Part shown: positions 24,736 to 36,600 of the stretch, piece after piece
How positions within the stretch are numbered: position 1 is the stretch's first letter
Layout: every line of letters starts with the position of its first letter
Origin: Streptomyces sp. F001
GTDB lineage: Bacteria > Actinomycetota > Actinomycetes > Streptomycetales > Streptomycetaceae
Reading direction: 5' to 3'
Assembly (NCBI RefSeq): GCF_004187715.1
Contig: NZ_QZWF01000011.1
Location: 124,001 to 188,000 of the forward strand
Length of the DNA stretch: 64,000 bases
Translations under genes and position numbers: made by a program
Notes under the pieces: generated by a model
Databases searched by the model: none
Seen by the model: the letters and a program-made list of their open reading frames with translations, nothing else
Told to the model about the DNA's origin: nothing

Positions 24736-25845
24736 ATGAGGTTGGTGGGGGAAGACGCCTTCGTCGCGTTCGGACTGTCCGGCGCACCCGGCACCGACGA
24801 GTTCTGGGCGACTGCGAGGACACCGGCGTCGATACCCGACGGCGACGGTTGGGTGACCCTGTTCCTGCGGCGCGGGTCCAAAGCGGCGAGCATCGGCTTC
24901 GAGAGCTGGTCGGAGCCGGCCCCCCTGCGCCGATGGGGCGACACGGACTGCTGGTACGCCGAGGTGCGCATGCCTGCGCGGCTGTGGGTGACCTACCAGT
25001 TCCTCGTGGGCGACGAGGCGTACGCCGACCCGTTCAACCCGGTCGGTGCGGGCGGTGACCGGTCCATCGCCGCGACCCCGGACGCCCCGGCCCAGCCGCA
25101 CTGGCCCGTCGTCGGCGCGGCCGACGTCCTTCCCCTGCCGCGTACCCGGCTCCGCTGGAGCAGCGAACGGCTCGGCGGGCGGCGTACCGTCCGCGTCCAT
25201 CCGGCGGGCGGCGGTGGACCGGTGGTCCTGCTGCTCGACGGGGACGACTGGCTGTACCTGCACCCGGCCATGACCGCGTTCGACTCGGCCGTCGCCAGTG
25301 GCGAGCTGCCCCCGGTCACCCTCGTCTTCCTTCCGGCCAAGGACAGGGCGGCCGAGTTCGCGTGCAGGCCCGAGCTGTGGGAGGCGGTCCGGGACGAACT
25401 GCTGCCGTTGGTGGCGGAGAGCGGCGTACCCGCCGACCGGGACCGGCTGGTGGTCGCCGGGCAGAGCCTCGGCGGGCTGAGCGCGATGTACGCGGCGCTG
25501 GAGTACCCGGAGTTGGTGTCTCGCGTCGCCTGCCAGTCCGGCTCGTTCTGGTGGACACCTGATTCCATGGATCTGGCGGATCCCTTGGGTGGCCCGGTCG
25601 GCGGCGCCATCGCCGCGCGGCTGCGGGAGCGCCCCGACCTGTCCGGGCTGCGGATCGCGTTCGACGTGGGGGAACACGAGAGGGGGATGCTGCCGCACTG
25701 CGAGCTGGTGGAGACCCTGGCCGAGCAGGCCGGTGCGACTGTTCGGGTCTCGCGGTCGGCATCGGACCACGACCGTGCGGGCTGGCGGCACGCGCTGCTC
25801 AGGGATGTCGCATGGGCGCTGGGCGCTCCGCGGGCAGGGCGGTGA
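24736..25845 (+). CDS. cchJ: Siderophore esterase (enterochelin esterase-like)
   Basis: A 369-residue protein like Fes/IroD. Residues 1-130 form an early-set Ig-like N-terminal domain (VTLFLRRGSK, LWVTYQFLVGDEAYADPFNP). The rest is an alpha/beta hydrolase with the nucleophile elbow VVAGQSLGGLSAMYA (Ser at about 240) and a C-terminal His in RSASDHDRAGWRHAL. ATG 24736 follows AAGGAG. In the coelichelin locus this position is cchJ. CchH has no thioesterase domain, so CchJ may release the tetrapeptide, or it may act on the iron complex. The 3' end faces cchI and the two are separated by repeats and a terminator. Confidence 0.88.
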   Translation: MRLVGEDAFVAFGLSGAPGTDEFWATARTPASIPDGDGWVTLFLRRGSKAASIGFESWSEPAPLRRWGDTDCWYAEVRMPARLWVTYQFLVGDEAYADPFNPVGAGGDRSIAATPDAPAQPHWPVVGAADVLPLPRTRLRWSSERLGGRRTVRVHPAGGGGPVVLLLDGDDWLYLHPAMTAFDSAVASGELPPVTLVFLPAKDRAAEFACRPELWEAVRDELLPLVAESGVPADRDRLVVAGQSLGGLSAMYAALEYPELVSRVACQSGSFWWTPDSMDLADPLGGPVGGAIAARLRERPDLSGLRIAFDVGEHERGMLPHCELVETLAEQAGATVRVSRSASDHDRAGWRHALLRDVAWALGAPRAGR

Positions 25846-25874
25846 ATAGACCTGCAGGCCGGTGGGGGCTGGTC

Positions 25875-25920
25875 GCTCCCCCACTCTCGGCTTCGCTCGA
25901 GCGGGGGGGACCCCCATCGC
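25875..25920 (+). repeat. Streptomyces dispersed repeat (type 1), intergenic copy
   Basis: CCCCCACTCTCGGCTTCGCT continuing into a G7 run and CCCCCAT. It has the same element as 7651-7689 inside the LAL gene, with only a few base differences. The arms CCCC(C)...GGGG can pair. Confidence 0.75.
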
Positions 25921-25966
25921 GGCGGAGCCGCATATTGATACAGCCCCGCGCCCCTTTCGGGGCGCG
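25921..25966. terminator. Dispersed repeat (type 2) with terminator hairpin between cchJ and cchI
   Basis: GGCGGAGCCGCATATTGATA is followed by CAGCC and a hairpin with arms CGCGCCCC/GGGGCGCG. It sits directly at the cchI stop (25967), so it can end both convergent transcripts. A near-identical copy lies inside cchH at 32206-32251. Confidence 0.75.
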
Positions 25967-27667
25967 TCACCGCGCCACCGCCAGGCAGTAGGCCTCGTCC
26001 TTGGCGAGGAGGTTCCTATGCGTGTCCTCTGCCGTGATGACGCCGTCGTCCAGGACGAGGACCCGGTCCGCGGCGTCCAGGAGGGCCGGGCTGCTGGTGA
26101 TCACGATGGTGGTGCGGCCGCGGCGCAGCTTTGCGACGTTGCGCGCGATGAGCTGTTCGGTGACCGCGTCGACGGCTGTCGTCGGGTCGTGGAGGACGAG
26201 GACCTCGGTGTCGGCGGCCAAAGCGCGGGCCAGGGACAGCCGTTGGCGCTGTCCCCCGGAGAGGTTCGCGCCGCGGTCGCGGACGGCGTAGTCGAGCCCT
26301 TCGCGGTGCAGGGCGACGACGTCGGTCAGCATGGACGCCTCGACGGCCTCGGGGACCGTTCGGCTGGTGCCCGAGGGGTCGATGTTCGTGCGGAGGGTGC
26401 CCGCGAAGATCTCCCCGTCGTAGGGGTTCACCAGCATGTGTGCGCGGACCGCCTCGATCGACAGGTCCGCGAGCTCCTGCCCGCTGACCCGCACCACTCC
26501 CTCGTACGCGTCGGGCGGGACGTTCACAGCCAGGACGGACGCGAGGTCGGCCGCCGCGCGCGGCTGGTAGGGGGCGATCGCCACGAACTCGCCGGCGGTC
26601 ACCTGGAACTTCAGATTCCGCAGGGTCCCGTAGCGGACGCAGTCGATCTCGAGGTCTCCGCCCGTGGCCGGGCGCTGAGGCCCTGGGGTCGTGACCGGCG
26701 GCGCGGTCAGCACCAGCGCCATCCGCTCGGCGGAAGCGCGCGCGATCATCACGTACTTGGGCATCTCGGAGAACAGCTTGAGCGGTTCCATGATGAACTG
26801 CGCCAGCCCCACGGCCATGACGAGTTCCCCGATGTTGATCCGGCCGTTGAACGCCAGCCAGCCGGCCGTCAGGGTCACGGCGGCGGCGAGGACCGCGTTG
26901 AGGGCCAGCGCGGTGCCCGCGTACGCGCCGTTCACCTTGGCGACGGTGATCGCCTGGAGCTTCGCCTCCGTACTGACCTTCCGGTAGGACCGGAACGCCG
27001 CGTGGTTGCCGCCGAAGCCGTGCAGCGGGCGCAGGCCGGTGATCAGGTCGGCGACCTTCGCGCCCGCCCGCGCCACCCGGGCCTGCTGTTCCTGGGTACT
27101 GGAGCCGATCCGCTGGGACAGCACGCTCAGGATCGACAGGATCGCGACGGTTCCCACGATCACCAGCAGACCGAGCCGGATGTCGGCCAGGCCCAGCGCG
27201 ACCGCCGCGACCAGCACCGCGACCAGCGAGCTGATCAGCAGCGGCACCACCTCGATGATGTCGGCGGTCTGGTCGGCGTCCTCGGTGGCGATGGTCAGCA
27301 CCTCGCCGGACTTCAGGTCGACGTCCCTGGCCACCGGTTGAAGGCCGCAGGCCGCGACCTTCACCCGCCAGCGGTGCGCCTCGGTCGTGTTGGCCTTCTG
27401 CAGGATGCGCATCCCGAACCGCCACGACAGCGACACCGTCGTGATGATCACGGCCAGCGCGCCGATCGACAGGCCGAGCGCGCCGAGGCTCCGGTCCCGC
27501 ATCGTGTGCTCGACGATCAGGCCGAGTGCGATGGGGAAGGCGGTCTCCCCCGCCTGGTACAGGCCCATGAGGAGGGTGCCCCAGGCCATGGCGCCGATGT
27601 TGCGGCGCAGTGCGGTCCGGAGGATGTCGGACCCCGGGCGGGGCCGCTGCGTGTCAGGAGTGGTCAT
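25967..27667 (-). CDS. cchI: ABC exporter half-transporter with degenerate Walker A (coelichelin export)
   Basis: A 566-residue permease-ATPase fusion. The N-terminal part has six membrane helices (about residues 20-300). The C-terminal ATPase has an intact signature NLSGGQRQRLSLARAL (about 460). Where Walker A should be (about 365) it reads APYQPRAAADLAS, lacking GxxGxGK(S/T). Walker B ends LVLHDPTTAVD, where D-E is normal. ATP binding at its own P-loop is therefore unlikely. CchG supplies the opposite set of motifs, so the two should form a heterodimer. ATG 27667 overlaps the end of cchH by 14 bp. A TTG at 27682 is possible but less likely. Confidence 0.9.
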   Translation of the reverse strand: MTTPDTQRPRPGSDILRTALRRNIGAMAWGTLLMGLYQAGETAFPIALGLIVEHTMRDRSLGALGLSIGALAVIITTVSLSWRFGMRILQKANTTEAHRWRVKVAACGLQPVARDVDLKSGEVLTIATEDADQTADIIEVVPLLISSLVAVLVAAVALGLADIRLGLLVIVGTVAILSILSVLSQRIGSSTQEQQARVARAGAKVADLITGLRPLHGFGGNHAAFRSYRKVSTEAKLQAITVAKVNGAYAGTALALNAVLAAAVTLTAGWLAFNGRINIGELVMAVGLAQFIMEPLKLFSEMPKYVMIARASAERMALVLTAPPVTTPGPQRPATGGDLEIDCVRYGTLRNLKFQVTAGEFVAIAPYQPRAAADLASVLAVNVPPDAYEGVVRVSGQELADLSIEAVRAHMLVNPYDGEIFAGTLRTNIDPSGTSRTVPEAVEASMLTDVVALHREGLDYAVRDRGANLSGGQRQRLSLARALAADTEVLVLHDPTTAVDAVTEQLIARNVAKLRRGRTTIVITSSPALLDAADRVLVLDDGVITAEDTHRNLLAKDEAYCLAVAR

Positions 27668-30600
27668 CGAGGTGGCGGGCAATCGCTTCCGGGGTGCGCA
27701 GGGTGAACAGATCGCGGATCGTGATCACAGGACCGTACTCCCGGCGGAGCAGCCCGATCAGCCGCACCGCCAGCATGGAGTGACCTCCGAGGGACACGAA
27801 GTCGCTCACCGCGCTCACCTCGTCGTCGTCCAGGTCCAGTGCCTCGGCGAAGAACTCGCAGACCGTGGTCTCGGTCTCGGTTTCCGGGCCGCGCTCCCCC
27901 GCCGTGGTCAGCGCGCCGAGCGGCTTGGCCTCCGGCAGCGCCTTGGTGTCAGCCTTCCCGTTCACCGTCAGCGGGATGCTGTCGACCTGGGCGTAGTGCG
28001 TCGGGCGCAGGAAGTCCGGCAGCCCGGCGCCCACCTCGGCGGCGATCGCCGCCAGGTCGGAGCCGTCGAGGACGAGATAGGCGGCCAGCCGGTACGCGCC
28101 GTCGACCTGCGGGTCGGGCTGGGCGACCGCGGCGACGAACCGCACCGCGGGGTGCGCCGCGAACACGGCCTCGACCTCGCCGAGTTCGACCCGGTGCCCC
28201 CGGATCTTGACCTGCTGGTCGGTGCGGCCCAGGTACATCAGGTTCCCGTCGGACCGGCGGACCACCAGGTCCCCGGTGCGGTACATGCGCTCGCCGGGTT
28301 CGCCGAACGGGCAGGCGACGAAGCGGTGCGCGGTCTGGGCGGGCTGCCCGAGATAGCCGCGCGCGATGCCGATGCCGGACACGTACAGCTCGCCGGGAAC
28401 GCCGTCCGGCAGCGGCCGCAGCCATGGGTCCAGCACGTACACGTCCGTGTTGTCGATCGCGACTCCCACCACCGGGTCCTGGCACTCGAAGGTGCCGACG
28501 CCGAGGGTGTTGATGGTGTACTCGGTGGGTCCGTACAGGTTGTAGCCGACCGTCCCCTCGGTCTCCGCGAGCCGCTGCCACAGCGTCGGGGTGACGGCCT
28601 CGCCGCCCAGCAGCACCAGCGCCGGCCGTCGTGCCGGATTGTCGAGCAGCCCCTCGGCCACCAGCTGCTGCGCGTAGGTCGGGGTCACGTTGATGACGTC
28701 GATGCCGTGCTCGAGGCAGTACTCGACCAACCGGGGCGCGTCACGGCGCAACTCCTCGTCACAGATGTGCACTTCATGACCGTCGGCGAGCCACAGCAAC
28801 TCCTCCCACGACATGTCGAACGCGAACGACACAGTGTGCGCGATCCGGAAGACCCGGTGGCCGTGCTCCGCCAGCACCGGCTCGAATATCCGGCGCTGGT
28901 GGTTGATCAGCATGTTGGTGAGCCCGGCGTACTCGGTCACCACGCCCTTGGGCTTCCCGGTCGAGCCGGAGGTGTAGATCGTGTACGCGGGGTGCCGCAG
29001 TCGGCCCGGGTCGTCCGGCGCGAACGTCAGATACGGCTCGGCGGCGGGCAGGGGGCGGTCCAGCTCGATCAGGTCGCCGGTCAGCGGGGTCAGCCGGGGC
29101 GACACGGCGCTCACGGTGAGGATCACGTCCGGGCGGGCGTCCGCGACGATCGCGGCGATCCGCTCGTCCGGGTGGTCCAGCTCCAGCGGTACGTACGCGG
29201 CGCCGACGCGCAGCACGGCGAACAGCGCCACGATCGAGTCGAGGGAACGCGGGATCGCGAGACCCACGGTCCTCTCGGGGCCGATACCGCGCCCGGCGAG
29301 CACACCCGCCACCGCGCGGCTGCGGTCCCGGAGTTGGGCGAAGGTCATGGTCGAGCCGTGCGCGACGAGCGCCACCCGCTCCGGATCACGGTCCGCCGCC
29401 TGGTCGAACCGGTCAACGACGGTGTCCGTGCCGACGTCCGTGCGTTCGGCGGGTTCAGGCTCCGGCCCCAGACCCGGCAGCGCGCCGACCGGTCCGGTCG
29501 ACCGGGCCAGGTCCTCGAGGACGCGCAGATAGTCGTCGAGGAGACGACGGGCGTTCTCGGTGTCCTCGTCGCGGTACTCCAGCTTGACCGTGAGCCGGTC
29601 GCCGGGCGTGACGACCCACGTGAACGGGTAGTGCGTGGAGTCATCGGCCTTCACCGAGGTGATGCCGTGCCGGGCGTTCATCTCGGCGAACGCGTCCATG
29701 TCCAGGAAGTTCTGGAGCACGAACAGGTTGTCGAACAGGGTGTCGTGCCCACTGGCCCGCTGGATCTCGCCGAGGCCGAGGTGCTCGTGCTCCATCGCCT
29801 CGACCCTGGCCGCCTGCACGGCCGACAGGTACGCGCGGACCGTGTCGTCCGGCCGGGCCCGCGTCCACATCGGCACGGTGTTGAGCAGCACACCGACGAT
29901 GCCGTCCAGGCCTTCGCCCTCCCGGCCCGAGACGGTCACGCCGAACACGGCGTCACTGCGGCCCGTGCGGGCGCCGAGGAGGAGGCCGAACGCGCCGGTC
30001 AGCACCGAGTTCAGCGTGACGCCGTGCGCCCTGGCCGCTTCCCGCAGCAGGTCCGACTGTTCGGCGGACAGCGTGTGCACGAGTGCGCGCGGCAGGTCGT
30101 CCGAGAGGGACGGCGCCGGTCCGGCGAGCAGCGTCGGGCCGGGGAGGCCGGCCAGGTGATCCGCCCAGAAGCGTTCCGCTACGGCGGGGTCCTTGGCGTC
30201 GAGCGCCCGGGCGTGGTCCTCGAAGCCCGGCGTGGCCGGGGTCGTGTCCCACGGCTCGCCCGCTACGACGGCCTGATAGGCGTCGAACAGGTCCCGCAGC
30301 ACGATCTCGCGGGACCAGCCGTCCCACAGCAGCAGGTGGTAGCTCAGCAGCAGACCGTCGCGGTCGTCGGGCAGCCGCACCACGGTCAGCCGGATCAGCG
30401 GCGGCTCACCGGGGTCGAATCCCGTGTCGCGGTCCCGGACGCGCAGGGCTTCGACTTCCGCGTCCGTCGCCAACTCGACGGTACGGGCGGCGACTTGCCG
30501 CCCCGCGCTGAGGATCTGGACCGGATTTCCGTCGTCGTCGGTCGTGAAGCCGGCGCCCACGACCGGGTGCCGCGCGATCACGTACGCCATCGCCTCGGCC

Positions 30601-33600
30601 AGCGCGTCGGTGTCCAGGCGCCGGTCGAAGGTGAACCAGCTCTGTGCGACGTAGGGTCCGGCCGTGCCGGCCATCTGGGCCTGGAAGTACAGGCCGCGTT
30701 GGAGCGGGGTGACCGGTGCGGTGCGCTCGGCTGTCGCGGAGGCGTCCGCGATGCGTTCCAGTGCGCTCCGCCAGTGTTCGGTGAGCTCGTCGGGGATGCC
30801 CTCGGCGAGGGTGAAGGCCGCGTGCAGGCTGCCGGTGGCCTCGTCGAGCCACGCGTTGACCTCGACGGCGTACGGGCTGCCCTGGTCGCCGCCGGTGATG
30901 TGCAGGGCCTGGGACTCGCTGCCCCGGCCGAGGTAGTTGAACAGCACCTGCGGGCGGGCGTTCAGCAGGGGGGCCGTCTGTGGGTTGAGGTACCTGAGCC
31001 GGCCGTAGGCGACGTGCGCGCGCTCGTCCGGCTGGCGTTCGGTGACCTCGCGCGCCGCGGCGACGGGGTCGGTGTGCGCGGTGAGCCGTACGGGCGCGAT
31101 GGAGGTGAACCAGCCGACCGTGCGGGTGTAGTCGTGGTGTTCGAGGACCGGGACCCGGCCGTGCCGCTCCAGCTCGATCGCGAGATCGGTGGGCGACGGC
31201 TGGATGTGGGTCAGCGCGGTGCGCAGCGCACCGCACAGCAACTCGGTGAGACCGACGCCGAGTGCGGCGGGCGCGGTACGCGTCACGCGGTGGCTCACTT
31301 CGGGCGCGAGCACGACCGTGGTCTCCCGCAGCCGCTCGACCGTGGGCAGCAGCGTGGGTGCCTGGAGCGTGGTGACCCAGTGCCCGAGGTCGTCGACGGC
31401 GTGGGCGGACCGGAGCGTCAGTGCTTCGGCGTACTCGGCGTACGACGTGGTCGGCGGCGCCAGGGTCTCTCCGCGCAGGGCAGTGGCCAGGTCGTCCAGC
31501 AGGATCAGCCAGGACACCGAGTCGACGGCGAGGTGGTGCACCGTGACGACCAGGGTCCGGCTCGCCTCCAGCCATGAGAACGCGATGACGTCCCCGGACT
31601 CGGGGTCGAGCCGTCCGGCGGCTTCGTTCGCCGCCGTGGTGGCATCGGTCGTGTCCGGTCGTACGACGGTGACCTGGCGGGCGGGTTCGGTGCGCAGTGC
31701 CCACACCCCGTGCTCGACGCGCAGCCGCAGCCGGAGGGCCGGGTGTGCGGCCACGACGGCGTTCGCGGCACGCTCGGCGTCGGCGAGCCCGGCGCCCTCG
31801 GGCGCCACCAGCGTCCTGGCCTGGGCGAACCGGGCGAGTGATCCGCCCAGTTCGCGCTGGCGCAGGATGATCGGCGTCGGCGTCAGCGGGCCGTCCTCGC
31901 GGCGGGCAGGGGCCGCGGGCGGTGTGCTCGTCCCGAGGGTCCCCAGGTGCTCGGCGAGCGCACGCGGCGTCCTGAGCAGGAACACGTCCCGGGGCGCGAT
32001 CGGCAGGCCGAGCGCCCTGGCCCGGTTGATCACGGTGATGGCGAGGATGCTGTCGCCTCCGGCGCGGAAGAAGTCGGTGTCGGGGGCCACATCGTTGCCG
32101 GGCAACGTTTCGCCGAAGATGTCGACGAGTGTGGCGAGCGCGGAAGGAAGTGCCACGACAGCAGCGTCTTCGCCTGCGGGTGCGTCGTGGCTTGTCGCGT
32201 CCCCCGGCGGAGCCGCATATCGATACAGCCCCGCGCCCCTTTGGGGCGCGGCTGCGCGCTCGGCCAGGGCCTTCCGGTCCAGCTTGCCGTTGACCGTCAG
32301 CGGCAGCGCGTCGACCGGCAGCACCCGGCCCGGCACCATGTGCACGGGCAGCTTCGTGGACAGCTGCTCGGTGACGTCACGGGGCACCCGGCCCACGACG
32401 TGCGCGACCAGGTGGTCGCCGCTGTCCGCCACGGTGACGGCCACATCGACCACGCCGTCGAGTTCCCTGATCGCGGACTCCACCTCGCCGAGCTCGATGC
32501 GGAATCCCTTGAGCTGCACCTGGTCGTCGGCACGGCCGACGAACTCCAGCTCGCCGTCGAGCGTGCGGCGGGCGAGGTCGCCCGTGTGGTACATGCGGGA
32601 GCCGTCGCCCGCGAACGGGTTCGCCACGAACCGTCCCGCGGTGAGCCCGGGCCTGCCCAGGTAGCCGAGCGACACCTGGTCGCCGGCGACGTAGATGGCG
32701 CCCACCCGGCCCGGCGGCACCGGCCGGAGCCGGTCGTCGAGCAGGTAGGTGACCAGGCCGGGTATCGGACCGCCGATCGGGCTGACGTCGTCGCCGGAGG
32801 CGAAGTCCTCGTCGGTCAGCACCCGGTGGGTGACATGGACGGTGGTCTCGGTGATGCCGTACATGTTGACCAGCTCGGGCGAACCGGTGCCGTACCGCTC
32901 GACCCAGCCGCGCAGCCGCCCCAGATCCAGCGCCTCGCCGCCGAAGATGATCCGGCGCAGTGCGGTGACCGGCTCACCGGCATGCCGGTCGGCCTCGATG
33001 AACTGGTAGAACGCCGACGGGGTCTGGTTGAGCACGGTCACTGAGCGCTCGCGGACCAGCCGGTGGAAGTCGACCGGGGAACGGGTCAGCCCGTACTCCG
33101 GCACCAGCAGCTCACCGCCGTACGCCAGCGCGCCCCACAGCTCCCAGACCGCGAAGTCGAAGGAGAAGGAGTGGAACTGGACCCACACGTCGTGCGGGCC
33201 GAAGTCCATGTCGGACCGGGTGTTCGCGAGCAGCGTCACCACGCTGGAGTGCGGGACGACGACACCCTTGGGCCGGCCGGTCGATCCGGACGTGTAGATC
33301 ACGTACGCGGGGTCGTGCCAGCTGACCTCGGGCTCGGTGGTGTCCCCCACCGGCAGTTCGTCTCCCTGCACGAGCACGCGGGCCGACACGCCCGCCCGGG
33401 CCAGCAGTTCCGTGAAGCGGTCCCGCTGCTCACGCTCCACCAGAACGACCTGCGGAGCGGCGTCGGCGAGGATGTACTCCAGCCGTTCGTCCGGGTAGGC
33501 CAGGTCCAGCGGCACGTACGCGCCGCCCGCGCTGACGATCGCGACCAGGGCGACCACCTGCTCGACGGAGCGCGGGACGGCGACGGCGACCCGCTTGCCG

Positions 33601-36600
33601 GGCCCGACACCGGCCGCGCGCAGGGCCGAGGCCAACTCCTTCTTCGCGTCTGCCAGTTCGCCGTAGGTCAGGGACCGGGTCCCGCCGTCGAGACCGCACT
33701 GTGTGACGGCGGTGGCGGCCGGGTCGCGGTGCGCGGCGGCGTCGAACAGTCCGCCCAAGGTCGTCGGGAGGATCCGCGCGGGTCGCCCGGCGTTCCCGGG
33801 CCCCAGGTCGTCGACCTGGACGTCCGGCCGGGTGAGCAGGCCGGTGAGGGTCGAGGTGAACGTACGCAGGATCTCCCGGACGCTTGTCTCCCCCAACAGC
33901 TCACCGTCGTAGATCAGGTTGAAGCGCGGACGACCGTCGACCGCCCGCTCCACCACCAGCGTCAACGGGTAGTGCGGAGCGCCCTCGTTCACGATGTCGG
34001 TGATGACCAGCTCATCGCCGGACCCCCGCAGACCGTCCACATCGGTCGCGACGTCAAACACCACCAGGGTGTCGAACAGGGGGCCACCGGCGCCGGCCTG
34101 GCGGCCGATCCTGGCCAGCGAGACATGCTGGTGCGACAGTACCGCGCTCTGGTGCTCCCGTACCGAGGCAAGCAGGTCACTGGAAGTGGTCGTACCGGTC
34201 CAACGAGCTCGTACGGGGATCGTGTTGATGAACAGACCCACCATGTCCTCGATACCGGGCACCTCCGCGTCGCGCCCGGACACCGTGGAGCCGAACACCA
34301 CGTCCCTGCTGTGCAGGATGCCGCCCAGCGTCACCGCCCAGGCGCTGTGCACGGCCACGCTCAGCGGCACGCCGGCCGACCGGGCGGCCGCGTCGATGTC
34401 GTCCGCCGGCTCCACGGCGGTGTCGGCGAACCGGTCGGACGGGGTGTGTCCCTCGGCGACCAGCGAAGGGCCCGGCAGGTCAGCGAGTTGCTCGCGCCAC
34501 ACCCGGGCGCTCTCGTCCTCGTCGCGGCCGGCCAGCCAGCGTACGTAGTCGGGGAAGCCGCCGACGGGGTAGATGCTCCCCGGCGCGTGGTACTCGGCCA
34601 GCAGCGCGTGGAGCATCGGTGGCACCGACCAGCCGTCGGCGATGATGTGGTGCACGGTCTGCACCAGGACGTTCCGGCCGGAGCCTGCGCGAAGGAGCGT
34701 GTACCGCATCAGCGGGCCGGTGGCCAGGTCGAACCCGGCGCGGCGGTCCCGCTCGGCGTAGTCGCGTATCTCGTCGTCGGTGATGCCGGGGCGGTCCAGC
34801 GTGGTGAACGGCGCCTCCACACCGTTCTCCAGTACGGAGACCACACGGCCGTCGGCGAGGGCCACGAACCGCGCGGCCAGGTTCGGGTACAGCGTGAGCA
34901 ACCGGGTGGCCGCCGCCGCGAGCCGGTCGGGGTCCACCTCTCCGTCCAGCGTCAGCAGTTGCTGCTCGACGTAGGCGCCCGCCGAGTCGTCGTCGAAGAC
35001 GGAGTGGAAGTACAGGCCCTCCTGCAGCGGGGTCAGCGGCAGGATGTCCCGAAGCCGGGGGCCGTCCAGGGCGTCGACATCGGCCTGAGTGAGCGGCACC
35101 AGGCCGAAGTCGCTGGGAGAGTGGCCGCCTTGGTCGAGCGCGGCAAGCCCGGCCAGAGCCACCCGGAAGTACTCGCCGAGGGTCGCGATGTCCTCGTCGG
35201 TGAACATCCCGTCGGGCCAGGAGATGGTGGTGACCAGCTCGTACTCGCCACTCGCCGCGGGTTCGGCGATCGCGTTGAACTCCAGGGGACGCGGCAGGCG
35301 CATCCTCGGGTCGCGCTTCTCGCCCAACTGACCTGTGGTACCCGCAAGTTGCCAGTCCCCGGAGGCGCCCGCATCGAAGCGGCCGAGGTAGTTGAACAGC
35401 ACCTGCGGTGCGGGCGCGTCGAACTCGGTGTGGGTCAGGTACCGCAGGGCACCGTAGGAGACGCCGTTGTCCGGAACTCGGGCGAGGTCCTCCTTGACCG
35501 CCTTGAGCGCGGCGGCCAGATACTCGGGAGCCGTGAAGTCGGCCGCTGCGCCGGGGTCCACGGTCACCGGGAACAAGGTGGTGAACCAGCCCACGGTCCG
35601 CGACAGTTCCGGCTCGAAGCCGGCGGTGCCCGCCACGAACCGTCCTTCGCGGCCGTGGCCCTCGAGTTCGATGTGCGCGAACGTCTGGTCCTGCCCGAGG
35701 TCACGGCGCCATCGGGCGAGGGTGACGGCGAGCGCGGTGAGCAGGACGTCGTTGACGCCCGCGTGGAACTTCGCGGGGATCTCACCCAGCAGCGCGGCCG
35801 TGACCTCGGGACCGACCGAGACGGTCCGCAGCCGCTCCCGCGCGACGGTGTCGGCTTCGGACAGCGCGCGCCTGCCCACCGGCCCGTCCGCTCCCGGCAG
35901 GGGACGCCAGTAGTAGGCGCTGTCCGCGTCGAACGCCGCACGTTCCAGCAGCTGCGTCCAGCGCCGGAACGACGTGCCCACCAGGGGCAGCTCGATCGGC
36001 GCGCCTGAGGCGAACTGCCGCCATGCCGTGGCCAGGTCCTCCATCAGGACCCGCCAGGACACACCGTCGATCACCACGTGATGGGCGGCCAGGACCAGCT
36101 GCCGTGCCTCACGGCGCCATACGGCCCGCAGCATCACGCCGCCCGCCGGGTCCAGCCCTTCGGTGGCGAGCGCGACGCACTCCTCGACCGGGCCGTCGCT
36201 CTCCTGCCACCCCGCGACGGCCTGGTCCGCCTCCGGGATGTCGAAGCTCCAGTGGTCACCGCGCACCAGCGTGGCGCGCAGCATGTCGTGCCGCCGGACC
36301 ACGGCGGCGAGAATCGCGTCGAGCGCGTCGGTGGTCAGGTCCGCCGGGGTGTTCAGCACCACCGACTGCACGAAGCCGTCGATCGCGTCCGTGGTCTCGC
36401 CGAGCCACTGCACGATGGGCGAGCCCACGACGGAACCGGTCGCAACATCGCCGTGGTCCACGGTGGAGACGTCCTCACGGCTCGCCACCGCCGCCAGCGC
36501 CCCCACGGTGCTGTGGGCGAAGACCTGCCGTGCCGTGACGTAGAGGCCGGCGTCGCGCAGCGCGCTCAGCAGCGAGATCGCCAGAATGCTGTCTCCGCCG

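Noticed and set aside
27387..31577. A 1396-codon plus-strand frame inside cchH
   Set aside because: It is antisense to NRPS domains with clear motifs; its composition is that of a GC-rich shadow.
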